The translations under genes were made by a program, and so were the position numbers. A stretch of 64,000 bases of DNA from the NCBI RefSeq assembly GCF_042139015.1, contig NZ_JBHIKY010000020.1, positions 1 to 64,000 of the forward strand, read 5' to 3'. Origin of the DNA: JBHIKY01 sp042139015 (GTDB lineage Bacteria > Bacillota > Bacilli > Bacillales > Marinococcaceae). Of this stretch, positions 34,977 to 45,378 are shown in pieces (position 1 is the first letter of the stretch; each line of letters starts with the position of its first letter). The notes beneath the pieces were generated by a model that saw only the letters and a list, made by a program, of their open reading frames with translations, ran no database searches and had not been told where the DNA came from.

Positions 34977-36269
34977 TCACGCCTTTTTCCATTGAATAAG
35001 CGAGTCAATCTTGACTGCCTCACCTGTCTTCAAAGAGTGATTTCCGGCAATCCCGGTTAATATCGACATCGCACCATCAATATGGGAAGCGGCCCGGTGG
35101 AATTCATCATCGCGCGGTTCTCCGAATAAATCTCTCAATAGCTCAGGGTCTCCCCCGCCGTGGCCCCCTTCTGTTTCAGAAACATCTATTTCATAAGGTG
35201 CACCAAACATTGGGAGAATCACAATTGATTTTTCTTCAATCGAGCCTTCTTCTTGTTTATTTCCTCCGGAGTTAATGTAGGATTGCTCGCGGACTTTAAC
35301 CTCCATTCTTCCTTTACTTCCGTTAAAGCTTACGAGATAGCCCTCCCACGGAAGATAGGCATTAAGTGAATAATTTAAAATAGCTTTATTTTTATATGTC
35401 ACAAGTACGCCCAGGGTGTCTTCGATACTGATCCCGTCTCCAAATACACTTTGATCACGTTGATAGCCATCCTCAGCTTCTGCATCTAGATACATCGCTT
35501 TTAAATGCGGGTTCTCGGCGAGCTGAATGGCAAAAGGGTCACTCTTTGCAGCACCGCTTCCGTGTGCTCTTTGATAAAACCTGGTCACTCCGCGCTCTTC
35601 TGCATTTTCCTTCCCGTAAAACCGGAGCCCACCTGCTGCATAAACGGTTTCCGGAAAGGTGCCAAGCCAAAAATTCACAAGATCAAAGTGATGGGTTGAT
35701 TTATGGACGAGCAGCCCTCCGCTGTTTCGTTTGTCGCGGTGCCATCTTCGGAAATAATCAGCACCGTGCTGAGTATCGAGCGCCCATTCGAAATTGACGG
35801 AATACACTTCTCCTAGTACGCCGCTTTTAATAATTTCTCTTATCTTTGTATTATGCGGAGCGTACCGGTAATTAAATGTCACCCGGACATTTCTGCCTGT
35901 CCGATCAATTGCATCCATGATCTGCCGGCATTTTTCTTCATCCACTGTCATTGGCTTTTCTGTAATGACATCACAGCCCAGCTCCAGCGCTTTAATAATA
36001 TACGTATGATGCGTCCGGTCGACCGTGGTCACAATAACCACGTCAGGCTGTTCAGATTGTATCATCGATTCAAATTGCTCTGCCCGGTACACAGCAACAG
36101 CTTCATGTTCATATTTCGTCTGCAGCAGCTCGTTCGCATAGCCCATTCTTGTTTCATTACTGTCACAAAAAGCAATAAGCTTCGAAGAGTCTTTAAAATC
36201 AGCTGCAAGGGCTCCATAAAAGAATTCGGCTCTTCCTCCGGTTCCAACTAAAGCGTATGTTTTTTTCAT
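34977..36269 (-). CDS. Gfo/Idh/MocA family oxidoreductase
   Basis: A 430-residue NAD(P)-dependent dehydrogenase, longer than the one at 1890. The Rossmann motif is YALVGTGGRAEFFYGALA, the EKP motif is in VITEKPMTVDEEKC, and the substrate domain has GGLLVHKSTHHFDLVNFWLG. The ATG at 36269 has AGGAG eight bases upstream. It sits between a membrane AraC regulator and the GH106-like gene in the cell-wall polysaccharide operon; a role in converting an unusual released sugar is inferred. Confidence 0.85.
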   Translation of the reverse strand: MKKTYALVGTGGRAEFFYGALAADFKDSSKLIAFCDSNETRMGYANELLQTKYEHEAVAVYRAEQFESMIQSEQPDVVIVTTVDRTHHTYIIKALELGCDVITEKPMTVDEEKCRQIMDAIDRTGRNVRVTFNYRYAPHNTKIREIIKSGVLGEVYSVNFEWALDTQHGADYFRRWHRDKRNSGGLLVHKSTHHFDLVNFWLGTFPETVYAAGGLRFYGKENAEERGVTRFYQRAHGSGAAKSDPFAIQLAENPHLKAMYLDAEAEDGYQRDQSVFGDGISIEDTLGVLVTYKNKAILNYSLNAYLPWEGYLVSFNGSKGRMEVKVREQSYINSGGNKQEEGSIEEKSIVILPMFGAPYEIDVSETEGGHGGGDPELLRDLFGEPRDDEFHRAASHIDGAMSILTGIAGNHSLKTGEAVKIDSLIQWKKA

Positions 36270-36280
36270 TTTATCCACTC

Positions 36281-38608
36281 CTATGCTCCCGATTTCATTT
36301 TTCTGTATTGACCTGGTGTCACACCGACATGCTTTTTAAAAATACGGTTAAAATAACTATGTCTATACCCTACAGCTTCCGATATTTCGTTTACCTTTAA
36401 AGTAGATTGAAGCAATAGCTCCTTTGCTTTATCCATTCGTATCGTAGTAAGATAATCAATAAAATTAATGCCAATGATTTTCTTAAAAGCCTTACTAAGC
36501 GTATGCGGAGTTGTCCCTACACTGTCCGCACAGCTGTCCAGTGAGATATCCTCCATGAAATTCTGCTGGATATCTTCAATGACTTCCTCTACGAGCCTTT
36601 TCATTTCTATATCCATCCGCCCCTGCAGAATTTCCACGTAGGGGGAGATTACTTCATCGACAATCCAGTTCACCATCTGCTCCGGCTCTCGTATTCTCGT
36701 CAATTCATCGAACATATTGCGTCCTTGAAATAAATCTGCAGGCTGGATGCCAGAATGTAAAATTTCATGCTGGATGGTGCCGAATAATTGCAGCATTCCC
36801 GAATGAATCGTAATTTCTCTTTTCCCCACCTCCGTCAGTTCATGCAAAAAATCCCTGATCAGCTGTTCTGTTTCAGCTATCCTGCCCCGGCGCACAGCTT
36901 GAATGATTTCCTTTTCAATATCGAAGGGGTATGAAACCTTGTAGCTGTCTGTTTCCTTATTCATTTCCTGCATATCAATTATTTGGTTTTGATTCTCAAA
37001 GTTACGGAATCGTTTTCCCTGGCTTACTTCTTCAAACAAATGAGGAATACGTTTCACCTGCTTCACCGTCTCACTCAGAGTGACTGTAACCTTCAAATGC
37101 AGAGATTCATTTACTCGAGTCGTAATCTCTTGTGCACATTGGTACAATTCGTTTTTTATTTTAGATACATCAGGAGTCACAATAAGCATCCCAATCGATA
37201 AATCGTGGTAATTTACCATCGTATATTGATTAAAATACTTTCCCGCTATGTCTTCGATAATATTAGCCATTGCAAATGTGACCAGGCTTTCATCATTAGA
37301 AGATACAACAGCCGATTTAAAATCACCGGTTGATTGGATGTCCATGATAAAAAATTCATGTTTATTCAGTTTCCACGAATAGCTTTCCATACGAGCGCGC
37401 AATTCCTCTTCGCTGTAATCGTAAAGGTAACCTCTCGTCAACTGCTGAAGAAAGCTTTGTTTTAGCAGTGGTATCTGTGCTGCTAACCGCTTCTGCAAGC
37501 TTTCACTTTCATTGGACAGCTTCGTCCAGCTGTCTTCAATCGCTTCAAACTCATCTCTTTTCTCATCCATCCACTCGTCTTTTTCATCGCCGGCAAGAAC
37601 GTTCATCAGCTTGCGGACGGGGCGGTAGATCCGGCTGGAGGCAAACCACGTCATTAAAAAGGCGATTATTAGAACAGACAGGCTGATAATCAAAATTAAA
37701 TTAGATATAAATACAATCGGCGAAGTAATGGAAGAAATGGGCGCGGCGGAAACGTAACGCCATTCGGAGTTAATTCGGTTTAAGTTGCCGGAGGAAACCG
37801 AGTATGTGTCACCGTCCCAATCCATGGTAAACGACTCGTCCGGCTCCGAATGAGAAAGCACTTCCTCCTTTACCGCACTGACAAAACCATGATCATCTGC
37901 ATTATTCCGCGAAACGAGTAATTCTTCTTCATCGTTCATCATAAAGGTAGCACCTTGATCATATGGCGTCAGTGTCTGCAGAAGCTGACCAAAACTCTGC
38001 TGATCAATCGTTACTAAAATCGTTCCGAATGGATCCCGGCTGACCCCTGGAATGTTGTGGGTCAGCGTCAAAGCCTCGCCTCCATTGCTCAGGCTCGTAT
38101 TGAAAATACTCCAGTTTACCTGTTCTCCGTCCGTTAACACAGAACGGTAAGTAGAATAATCATTTTGATCGGTCACACGGTGGTAATGAGGATTAAATAA
38201 TACCGGTTCCTCCGCATCTACAAATAAAAATACTTCATCGATCAGTGGATGGCTCCCCTTTAACACGAGCAGTGTCTGAACGATATCACGCGTTTCCTGG
38301 AAGTTTTCAACATAATCCAGATTCACGAGAGAATCATTAAAACGTGGTTCAAATGCCCAGTGAGATAAGGAAATTTCTAAATAATTAAATTGATCGTCAA
38401 TATTCTCTGCCCGCTGATCGATCTGATTTTCATGAATTTCCCTCAGCCCTTCTTCCACCTTTACAACACCGAACCCGTAGAAGCCGATGCCAAAGATAAT
38501 ACCTGGAATCGAGGTAATAAGTAAGATTAAAATAAAGCTTTTGCGAAAATAGTTACTTTTCCAGTCTGGCCCCGTTTTTTGCTGTGGTTTTCTGCGAAGT
38601 CTGATCAT
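36281..38608 (-). CDS. Membrane-bound AraC family sensor-regulator (YesS-like)
   Basis: A 775-residue one-component transmembrane regulator. A first membrane helix (about 28-50, SFILILLITSIPGIIFGIGF) and a second (about 295-320, SPIVFISNLILIISLSVLII) enclose an extracellular region of some 245 residues, likely a Cache-type sensor. The cytoplasmic part ends in two AraC helix-turn-helix motifs (SLDSCADSVGTTPHTLSKAF and VNEISEAVGYRHSYFNRIFK) with GVTPGQYRKMKSG. It lies inside the polysaccharide operon, downstream of the importer genes, and probably activates the operon in response to an external oligosaccharide or a loaded binding protein. Confidence 0.9.
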   Translation of the reverse strand: MIRLRRKPQQKTGPDWKSNYFRKSFILILLITSIPGIIFGIGFYGFGVVKVEEGLREIHENQIDQRAENIDDQFNYLEISLSHWAFEPRFNDSLVNLDYVENFQETRDIVQTLLVLKGSHPLIDEVFLFVDAEEPVLFNPHYHRVTDQNDYSTYRSVLTDGEQVNWSIFNTSLSNGGEALTLTHNIPGVSRDPFGTILVTIDQQSFGQLLQTLTPYDQGATFMMNDEEELLVSRNNADDHGFVSAVKEEVLSHSEPDESFTMDWDGDTYSVSSGNLNRINSEWRYVSAAPISSITSPIVFISNLILIISLSVLIIAFLMTWFASSRIYRPVRKLMNVLAGDEKDEWMDEKRDEFEAIEDSWTKLSNESESLQKRLAAQIPLLKQSFLQQLTRGYLYDYSEEELRARMESYSWKLNKHEFFIMDIQSTGDFKSAVVSSNDESLVTFAMANIIEDIAGKYFNQYTMVNYHDLSIGMLIVTPDVSKIKNELYQCAQEITTRVNESLHLKVTVTLSETVKQVKRIPHLFEEVSQGKRFRNFENQNQIIDMQEMNKETDSYKVSYPFDIEKEIIQAVRRGRIAETEQLIRDFLHELTEVGKREITIHSGMLQLFGTIQHEILHSGIQPADLFQGRNMFDELTRIREPEQMVNWIVDEVISPYVEILQGRMDIEMKRLVEEVIEDIQQNFMEDISLDSCADSVGTTPHTLSKAFKKIIGINFIDYLTTIRMDKAKELLLQSTLKVNEISEAVGYRHSYFNRIFKKHVGVTPGQYRKMKSGA

Positions 38609-38695
38609 TATTTATCCCACCCTTACTTAAGCGAGTCGATTATCTCCATCCTTTCTTTCATTTTAATGTAAACCCTTTCATAAAACACCCTTTTC

Positions 38696-39571
38696 TTAGC
38701 CTTTCACCGATCCAAGCATGACACCCTTTGCGAAATGTTTTTGCAAAAATGGATAAAATATCAAAATTGGTACAGTAGCAACCACAATTACCGCTAATTT
38801 CAAGGATTCCTCCGGCGGATCTGCGAGCATGGCATCCATCTCCCCAAAATCAACATTCGCAATCATCATCAACTGCTGAAGCAATAATTGAACGGGCCAT
38901 TTCGAACTATCGCTGATATAGAGAAGCGCATTAAAAAAGTCATTCCAGTAAAACACGGCATAAAACAGTGCAAATGTGGCTATCACCGGCTTTGACAACG
39001 GCAGTACAATCCTCCAGAATATTCCGATCTCAGTACAGCCGTCGATTTTCGCTGCTTCCTCAAGCTCCTCCGGCAGATGTTGAAAAAATGTCTTTACGAT
39101 GATTAGATAAAATGGATTAATAGCCATTGGAAGGATCAGCGCCCACAGAGAGTCCAGGAGGCCGAGGCTTCTCACTACAATATAAGTGGGAATCATGCCA
39201 CCCGTAAATACCATCGAAAAAATAATAAGATTTAAAAACACATTTCTGCCGAGCAGCTTTTTGCGTGATAACGGATATGCCATCGTAAGAGTCAATGCCA
39301 GGCTGACAAGCGTTCCTGCCACCGTGACAAATACGGAAACTCCGATGCTTCTAATAAAAGTGCTAGTGGAGAAAATGTAGCTGTATGCATCAAGAGAGAA
39401 TGTTTCCGGAATGAGAAAAAAAGCCCTTCTCGAAAGCTCTGCTTCCGTTGCAAACGATCCGGCCACAACATACACAAATGGCAGAAAGGTGACGAGCGCT
39501 ATCACCACCAACAGCACGTGATTAAACACGTCAAATACTCTGCCGGCCGGTGTATTATGCATTTTGTTCAT
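38696..39571 (-). CDS. Sugar ABC transporter permease, LplC/YtcP type
   Basis: A 291-residue permease with six membrane segments. The family-specific start GRVFDVFNHVLLVVIALVTF and the EAA loop LEEAAKIDGCTEIGIFWRIV identify the LplC/YtcP group, which serves complex plant-wall oligosaccharides. It follows the partner permease by 21 bases. No ATPase gene is present in the operon. Confidence 0.9.
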   Translation of the reverse strand: MNKMHNTPAGRVFDVFNHVLLVVIALVTFLPFVYVVAGSFATEAELSRRAFFLIPETFSLDAYSYIFSTSTFIRSIGVSVFVTVAGTLVSLALTLTMAYPLSRKKLLGRNVFLNLIIFSMVFTGGMIPTYIVVRSLGLLDSLWALILPMAINPFYLIIVKTFFQHLPEELEEAAKIDGCTEIGIFWRIVLPLSKPVIATFALFYAVFYWNDFFNALLYISDSSKWPVQLLLQQLMMIANVDFGEMDAMLADPPEESLKLAVIVVATVPILIFYPFLQKHFAKGVMLGSVKG

Positions 39572-39592
39572 CGATTCGCACTCCTTTCTCCA

Positions 39593-40549
39593 TCAGAATA
39601 ATCCATCCTGGCCCATTTTCTTTGCAAAATAGTTCGCTCCGTAAATTAAAATGATTCCAACAATGGCTTTAAACAAGCCGACAGCGGTACTGTAGCTGAA
39701 GGCGCCCTGGGTTATCCCCATAAAATACACATACGTATCAAATACATCAGCGACTTCTCTGTTCAGAGAATTTGTCATGAGATAAATCTGCTGAAATCCC
39801 TGATCCAGAAAATTACCTAAACGAAGAATTAAAAGAATAACGATCGTGCTTCTTAATGCAGGCAGCGTTACATGCCACATTCTACGAAACCGTCCGGCTC
39901 CATCAACAATTGCCGCTTCATACTGCTCTGAGCTGACATTGGCAAGCGCGGCAAGAAAAATAACTGTCCCCCAGCCAACCTCCTTCCAAATGACCTGACC
40001 GATAATCATCGGCCTGAACCAATCCGGATGAGAAAGAAAGGAGATCGTCTCACCGGTGAAATACGAAACAATTTCATTTACAATTCCGCCGCTCGTTGTT
40101 AAAAACACGTACGTGATACTCGCAATAATAACCCACGACATAAAGTGCGGAATGTAGACAAGCGTTTGTATCGTTCGTTTAAAATAAGTCATTCGAATTT
40201 CATTGATTAACAGCGCCAAGATAATCGGCACCGGAAAAAAGAAAATAATATCATAAACAGCTAATATTAACGTGTTGCGAAGCAGTCTTATAAAATCTGG
40301 GTTGTTGAAGAAATTCTGAAAATGCTGAAATCCCACCCATTCACTCTGCCAGAAACCTAAAAAAGGCGAGTAGTTTTGAAAGGCCATTAGTACGCCCCAC
40401 ATCGGCAGATATTTGAAAATTGCAAAGTATAAGAGACCGGGGATCAGTAAAACATAGAGCCATTTGTCTCTTTTAAGCTTTTGAACTGCCGTTAAATCTT
40501 TATTCTTTGCCGGCATTTTATATTTACGCTCAACTTCCGCATTTTCCAC
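39593..40549 (-). CDS. Sugar ABC transporter permease, LplB/YteP type
   Basis: A 318-residue permease with six membrane segments, with the group-specific LYFAIFKYLPMWGVLMAFQN and the EAA loop YEAAIVDGAGRFRRMWHVTL. GTG start; the AGGAG box is rather far upstream. It pairs with the product of 38696-39571 and the binding protein at 40655-42169. Confidence 0.9.
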   Translation of the reverse strand: MENAEVERKYKMPAKNKDLTAVQKLKRDKWLYVLLIPGLLYFAIFKYLPMWGVLMAFQNYSPFLGFWQSEWVGFQHFQNFFNNPDFIRLLRNTLILAVYDIIFFFPVPIILALLINEIRMTYFKRTIQTLVYIPHFMSWVIIASITYVFLTTSGGIVNEIVSYFTGETISFLSHPDWFRPMIIGQVIWKEVGWGTVIFLAALANVSSEQYEAAIVDGAGRFRRMWHVTLPALRSTIVILLILRLGNFLDQGFQQIYLMTNSLNREVADVFDTYVYFMGITQGAFSYSTAVGLFKAIVGIILIYGANYFAKKMGQDGLF

Positions 40550-40574
40550 GTGATTGCTTCCACTCCTTTCTTTT

Positions 40575-40621
40575 GGGAGCGTCCCAAAGAGTTTAATTGA
40601 TGCACCCTCTGGGACTGTCCC
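40575..40621 (-). other. Long intercistronic stem-loop between binding-protein and permease genes
   Basis: Arms 40575-40592 and 40604-40621 pair over 18 positions with two mismatches and two G-U pairs, with an 11-base loop. On the minus strand it follows the binding-protein gene by 33 bases and is not followed by a T run (AAAAGAAAGG). It fits an mRNA-stabilising or partial-attenuation structure that keeps the binding protein in excess over the permeases. Confidence 0.6.
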
Positions 40622-40654
40622 CTTTCTGTTGTACTGCGGTTATCGGCGCTTTAT

Positions 40655-42169
40655 TTAGTTTTGGCTTTCTTTATATAGAGTGTTGATTTCTTCTATATAA
40701 TCCTGCCCTCCAGAGCTTAGCCACAGATCTTCTGCTTCTTCGAGCCCATTTTCGTCAATTTGACCGACAATATATTTAATACGGGCATCAGCAATAATAT
40801 CGTCGAGCTGCTGACCTCTAGTTGCATATACTTCAGAAATTAAAGGCTCGGCAGGGTTTGCCACCACAATGTCTTCGTTCGCTTCCATCACGTCCTGCCC
40901 TTTTTTAAGGATTTCTGTTTCCGGCTCAACAAGGAAACGATCCTCCGGAATAAACGTTAGCAGCTGATTTAAATCCTCGTATTCGTATACTTTATTTTGG
41001 TCGGTAGTTGGAACATAATCTCCATCTTCTATTTCATAATGCTCGCCTTCTACCCCATTATGAGCAAGAGTCTGTCCTTCCTCGGTTGATAATTGATCCA
41101 TAAACTCGAGTACTTTATGAAGATCTTCTTCCGTTTCTACACTTGTCTTAGGAATTGCGAACATGCTGTTATAGCCGGTGGTCGGCAGCGTAAATAATCC
41201 TTCCGGTCCTTCAACCGCCCCAAAAACGTCAACCGTATCTTCTAATTCTGGATCCGCTGAGATCATGTCATTTTGGTTCCGGTTGGCAGCATCACCGACA
41301 TCCACGACAACACCTGCTTCTCCAGTAACAAACATTTCATGCCAGTTGGCAGGGTCCATTACTGCAAAATCTTCATTTACCAGTCCGTCCTCATACATTT
41401 GATGAAAATAATCAAGTGCTTCTATATACTGCGGGAACATAAAGTGCGGCTCCAACTCCCCATTATCGGTTTCTCCCCATTTATTCGGAACGCCGAACCA
41501 TGTCTGCATAACATCCCACGGACCTTCATATTCAGAGACAGTCATCCCGAGAGTGTCGTCTTCACCTGTTCCGTTAGGATCATCTTCCTTGAATGCAGTT
41601 AATACCTCGTAAAATTCCTCGGTTGTCTCCGGCATGTCCATACCGACATTTTCCAGCCAATCTTTGCGGATAGTTACCGCATTCCGGCCGAGCGGACGGG
41701 AGCGATAAAGTCCATAGATCTTCCCTTCAATGGAAATATTGTTTTGAGTTATTTCATTCATCTGGCTCAGGTTTTCATAGTCTTCTATATACTCCGTCAA
41801 ATCCCAGAACGCACCATCCTGAACAGCATTGATAAAGCTTGGCGTTTTATCCGCCAGCATAACCTTTGGCATATCCCCGGAAGCAAGGGTAACGTTAAAC
41901 CGTTCATCCCAGTTACTGCTTGGCACAAAGGTAATGTCCAAATTTGTATTTGTATATTCCTCAAGTGTCTGCCAGGCAGGACTGTTTTCGTCAGGCGGCT
42001 CCGGGGTATAGGCTGTGGTCATGACAGAAATATCGTATGCTTCCTCCCCCTCTGTATCGCTTGCTTCAGAGTCCTGGTTTGAGTCTTCGCTGCAGCCTGC
42101 TAAAAAAGCACATAAAAAAAGAAATAAAAACGGTAAAGCTAAATTTTTCTTTTTCACTAATCTCCTCAC
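40655..42169 (-). CDS. Extracellular sugar-binding lipoprotein, LplA/YtcQ type
   Basis: A 504-residue solute-binding lipoprotein. The signal peptide ends in the lipobox AFLAGC (acylated Cys26) with an acidic linker after it. The mature region contains YDISVMTTAYTPEPPDENS, YTNTNLDITFVPSSNWDERF and IYGLYRSRPLGRNAVTIRKD, typical of the large LplA/YtcQ binding proteins. First gene of the importer set; a cre site lies about 95 bases before its start, in a 179-base gap after the YetA-like gene. Confidence 0.9.
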   Translation of the reverse strand: MRRLVKKKNLALPFLFLFLCAFLAGCSEDSNQDSEASDTEGEEAYDISVMTTAYTPEPPDENSPAWQTLEEYTNTNLDITFVPSSNWDERFNVTLASGDMPKVMLADKTPSFINAVQDGAFWDLTEYIEDYENLSQMNEITQNNISIEGKIYGLYRSRPLGRNAVTIRKDWLENVGMDMPETTEEFYEVLTAFKEDDPNGTGEDDTLGMTVSEYEGPWDVMQTWFGVPNKWGETDNGELEPHFMFPQYIEALDYFHQMYEDGLVNEDFAVMDPANWHEMFVTGEAGVVVDVGDAANRNQNDMISADPELEDTVDVFGAVEGPEGLFTLPTTGYNSMFAIPKTSVETEEDLHKVLEFMDQLSTEEGQTLAHNGVEGEHYEIEDGDYVPTTDQNKVYEYEDLNQLLTFIPEDRFLVEPETEILKKGQDVMEANEDIVVANPAEPLISEVYATRGQQLDDIIADARIKYIVGQIDENGLEEAEDLWLSSGGQDYIEEINTLYKESQN

Positions 42170-42264
42170 TTCATTTCCTCCCTTTTAATAAATGAGCGGC
42201 CTTACCTTTTCCCCATACCATTAGCGCCTCCTTTATAAAGCGGCCGCTTCTCGTTACCAAAAAT

Positions 42265-42278
42265 ATAAAGCGCTTACA
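42265..42278. promoter_or_regulatory. Near-consensus cre site before the LplA-type gene
   Basis: On the minus strand TGTAAGCGCTTTAT matches TGWNANCGNTNWCA except for the last two positions. It is in the gap between the YetA-like gene and the binding-protein gene, where a separate promoter for the importer genes is likely. Confidence 0.55.
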
Positions 42279-42348
42279 TTTTTCTTGCAATTGTCCATTT
42301 TTACCTCAGGGGCATCTTTTCTTAAAACCGTTGGTACAGGCCGTTTAT

Positions 42349-44937
42349 TTAATCAATTCTTGGACTTTTTAGACGAATAACACTTTCTTGCAGCGCTTCT
42401 TCCGGCAACAGATCACCAATTAATTCCAGCGCAGTAATTACATTCAGACACCATTGTGAGACCGCATTTGTAGATACCCCCGGCATTTCAAAAAGCTGCT
42501 TCCATGTCTTTGTTTCCTGAACTTTTGTATGCAATGGCACAGAGCAGTATTGTTTGTCGAGCAGAAGTTTCCATGCCTGCCTGGCAAGCTGGCTGTCTTG
42601 TTGTCGGAAGGCAGCATAAGCTGCTACACCTGCAGCAAACATCGGCCAGCTGAAAAGCTTATCGGAAATTTCACCAGCTGTTAAACTTTTCTTTTCTTCA
42701 TCGGATAGTAAATAGAAGGTCCCGAATTCTGCGATCATATCCTTCCATTCCTCGTCTTCAAGTAGATCCGCCGCTTCCATCCATACTTGGGGAGCTCCAA
42801 ATGCTATGACCATGTGATATCCACCAGGAAGCCCGTCTCCCATATGATATAAATGAGAACTTTCCGGATCGTAGCCGAAGTCGGGGCCTGACAACAGCCG
42901 GTAACGTGTATTTTTGAGATCATGAAGACCAATCTGAATCTTTTTCTTGTACTGCTCATTTTCAGTCCGTTCCCACTCGGACAGCCAGTTTGATACGAAC
43001 GCACTCCAGTCCGGCCCCACTCTGACGTGTGTCGGAAACTTATCTTTTTCATGGAACTCCCGGAGTGGATCTAATTCTGCAGCTGCGTAATCCGCATCGC
43101 GTACCTCTTTTAACAAATCTCTAGTTCGTTCATCTGTAGTAAGGAAGTAATAATATTTATGGAGTCCGGCCATGCTTATTCTTGCTTCCTTGCAGCCGCA
43201 GCCCCAATGAACGACATTATGTCTTGAGCCAAGACCTGCATACTCCCCAAGGTGGTAACGGTCTACTTCACTCGTATGACGTGTCATGGCTTCAGCCATG
43301 TTGAAGATATCCTTATTTCCAGAGCGGAGAAATGCAAACCAGAGCCATAAGTTAGGCACGAGCTCTGTATTCTGCCACGCATAGCCGCCCAAATCATAGA
43401 ACCATTGATGGCGCACACCGTCATAAGTATGCATGACATCGCCATAGTTCCAAAAGCCATACCATTGACGCTGTTTAACTTCCTTTTCGTAAAATAGAAA
43501 AGCTTCGTTCAATTGTGCCTCAAGTGTCTGCTTGAACGGAGTTGTCTTATTTGGAATACTCCATAAACCAGCAGCACCGCTTTCATAATAGTATTCGGGT
43601 TCACAAACGAGCAGAGTGGTCTGCTGCAGACCTTCAGCGAGAAGTTCGAGCTCGGAAGATGCTGGAGCTTCAATAAACAGGGACAGCAGCACTTCACTAG
43701 TATTCGCAATTCCAACAGGAGTGGAGCGCATTTCCGGAAAACCTTCATAGCTGCTTAACACATGAGTTTCTTTACTATAATGACGCAAATCCATCGCTTC
43801 TCCATCCGGACTCCAGAACCACAGCTTGACCTTGGCTGCCTGTGAGGTCACCTTATTTACTTCAAGACTTGATGGATGCTTTTTCCAAAAGTTTTTGATG
43901 CCGGCGGCGATTCCGCCAAAACTTCCTCCGGCATAAACGAGTCCCTCCGCCTGCTCGCCGTGCAGGCATTCTACCCAGGCACACGAGGGGTCTGTTCTTT
44001 TCACTATTTTGTAATGAGAAGCCGCCCCCTGAATTAACTTGTATTCATTCCATACCGCATTTTGCTTTGCGTGTTCGAGCAGCTAACTGGGCATGTCTGC
44101 ATCAGCAATAGGTATTCCATCGATTTGTTTTTCGTACTGCCCATCTGCTTCTCGGTACGTTCGAGTGTATAGCAGCTGGCCTGCCTCAGAATACAAGCCG
44201 TCTTCACAGGCAAAGCGGACATTCCTGTTCCATGCTTCTCCTTCAAGCAGGGCGGTGATTTCCAAACCCAGCCCTTTAATGAAATCTACATCTGGATCAC
44301 CATCGTAAATGAATGCATGTAAAATGCGAACATCTGCTGATTGAGAATAAAAATAAAGCCTGAGAATATAAGGCAGCCACTCTCTGCCCGCTTCTTTATA
44401 GTCACCTTCTATTTTGACTACCGCCCTTACTGGCCCGGATTGCTCTATTTCCATACTCTTTACTATACCTGTGCTTTTTGTCTGCTGAATGGTTACTTTC
44501 TCTTCTGTGACATGTTTCTTCTCCCTAAGACATACGAGCCTTGCATTTTTTCCAAGAAGGTTTCCGCGTCTTTTTAACTCACTAATGAAATTCTCTCCAT
44601 TTTTCCTCAGTGTGCATGTCAATTCTCCCGTGTCGATCGTAATGAATTCGTCGTTTTCCTCTACCTTTATACTGCCAGAGGACAGAGCAGCCGGCGATTT
44701 TTCAAGACTGAAGCAGCCATTGAAAGACGGAGGAATAACTGCAGCATGAGCGCTCCATTTTACACTCCCATCCGGCCAGTACGCCATTGGCCAAGTCTGC
44801 AGGGAAAGAGCTTTATCTTTTTGAAAAGTGAAACTCAGCGTATCATTCCGGTGCAGCGTTCCTTTTTTCCAGGGTACGCCCCAGGATACCCCGGTGGATC
44901 GGGATGGTACAGTTTCATTCAGCCAATGCAGAATCAT
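42349..44937 (-). pseudogene. yetA: YetA-like protein gene interrupted by one in-frame TAG
   Basis: Reading the minus strand from 44937, the frame runs 284 codons to a TAG at 44085-44083 (after ADMPS) and then continues in the same frame, LLEHAKQNAVWNEYKLIQG and onward, to the stop at 42349. The joined product of about 861 residues has the length of B. subtilis YetA (857 residues), which also sits in the lpl/yes pectin region. The N-terminal part is beta-rich (WPDGSVKWSAHAAV); the C-terminal part is helical with FYDLGGYAWQNTELVPNLWLW and HNVVHWGCGCKEARIS. No frameshift is needed; one C-to-T change (CAG to TAG) would explain it. GGAGG precedes the ATG. It may be a fresh pseudogene, a read error or a read-through gene; downstream initiation at GTG 44004 is possible but has no good ribosome site. 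Confidence 0.85.
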
Positions 44938-45250
44938 TTCGCTTCCTCCTTCATCAATAAAAGTGTTTTATAACTATATACGGAGCTGGTATTTCCAGCA
45001 ATAACACTTTTTTGTCGTCTGGAAAGCATTCGACTCTTGAAAGCAGGAATTGGCTGTGTCCGGCTGGCATTTCTTTCCCTCTTCAGAGAAAAAAGCTGAG
45101 ACGGGATCCGGTCCATGTAGAGAGCGCTCCCTGTTCAAAAATATACTTGCTTGCACTGATGTCCGCCAAACCGAATAACGGATCTCATGTCCGCATCCAG
45201 TGCAGGAGAAGTTCTGTAGGGGGAGGCGATTGTCTGAAGCGAAAAATGAA

Positions 45251-45284
45251 AGCTTCCGACAATCATTTTTGATCATCGGAAGCG
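45251..45284 (-). terminator. Palindromic GCTTCCGA repeat acting as terminator of the GH51 gene
   Basis: AGCTTCCGA...TCGGAAGCG with an internal AATCA/TGATC part. On the minus strand it is followed by TTTCATTTTTC, downstream of the GH51 stop. The same palindrome is present at 52961-52994 in the opposite orientation, and its outer stem at 15268-15297. The remaining part of the 44938-45378 gap shows no gene. Confidence 0.65.
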
Positions 45285-45378
45285 TTATTTGAGATGTACT
45301 TTTAGGTTTTTGAAGTAACCCCAGATGACATCCTCAAATGGAAATTTCCGCGGACGTCATTTGAATTATGTGTTTCAC

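Noticed and set aside
44034..44246. 70-codon minus-strand frame near the break in the YetA-like gene, suggesting a frameshift
   Set aside because: The reading frame is continuous on both sides of the TAG, so a nonsense codon explains the break and this other frame is chance.
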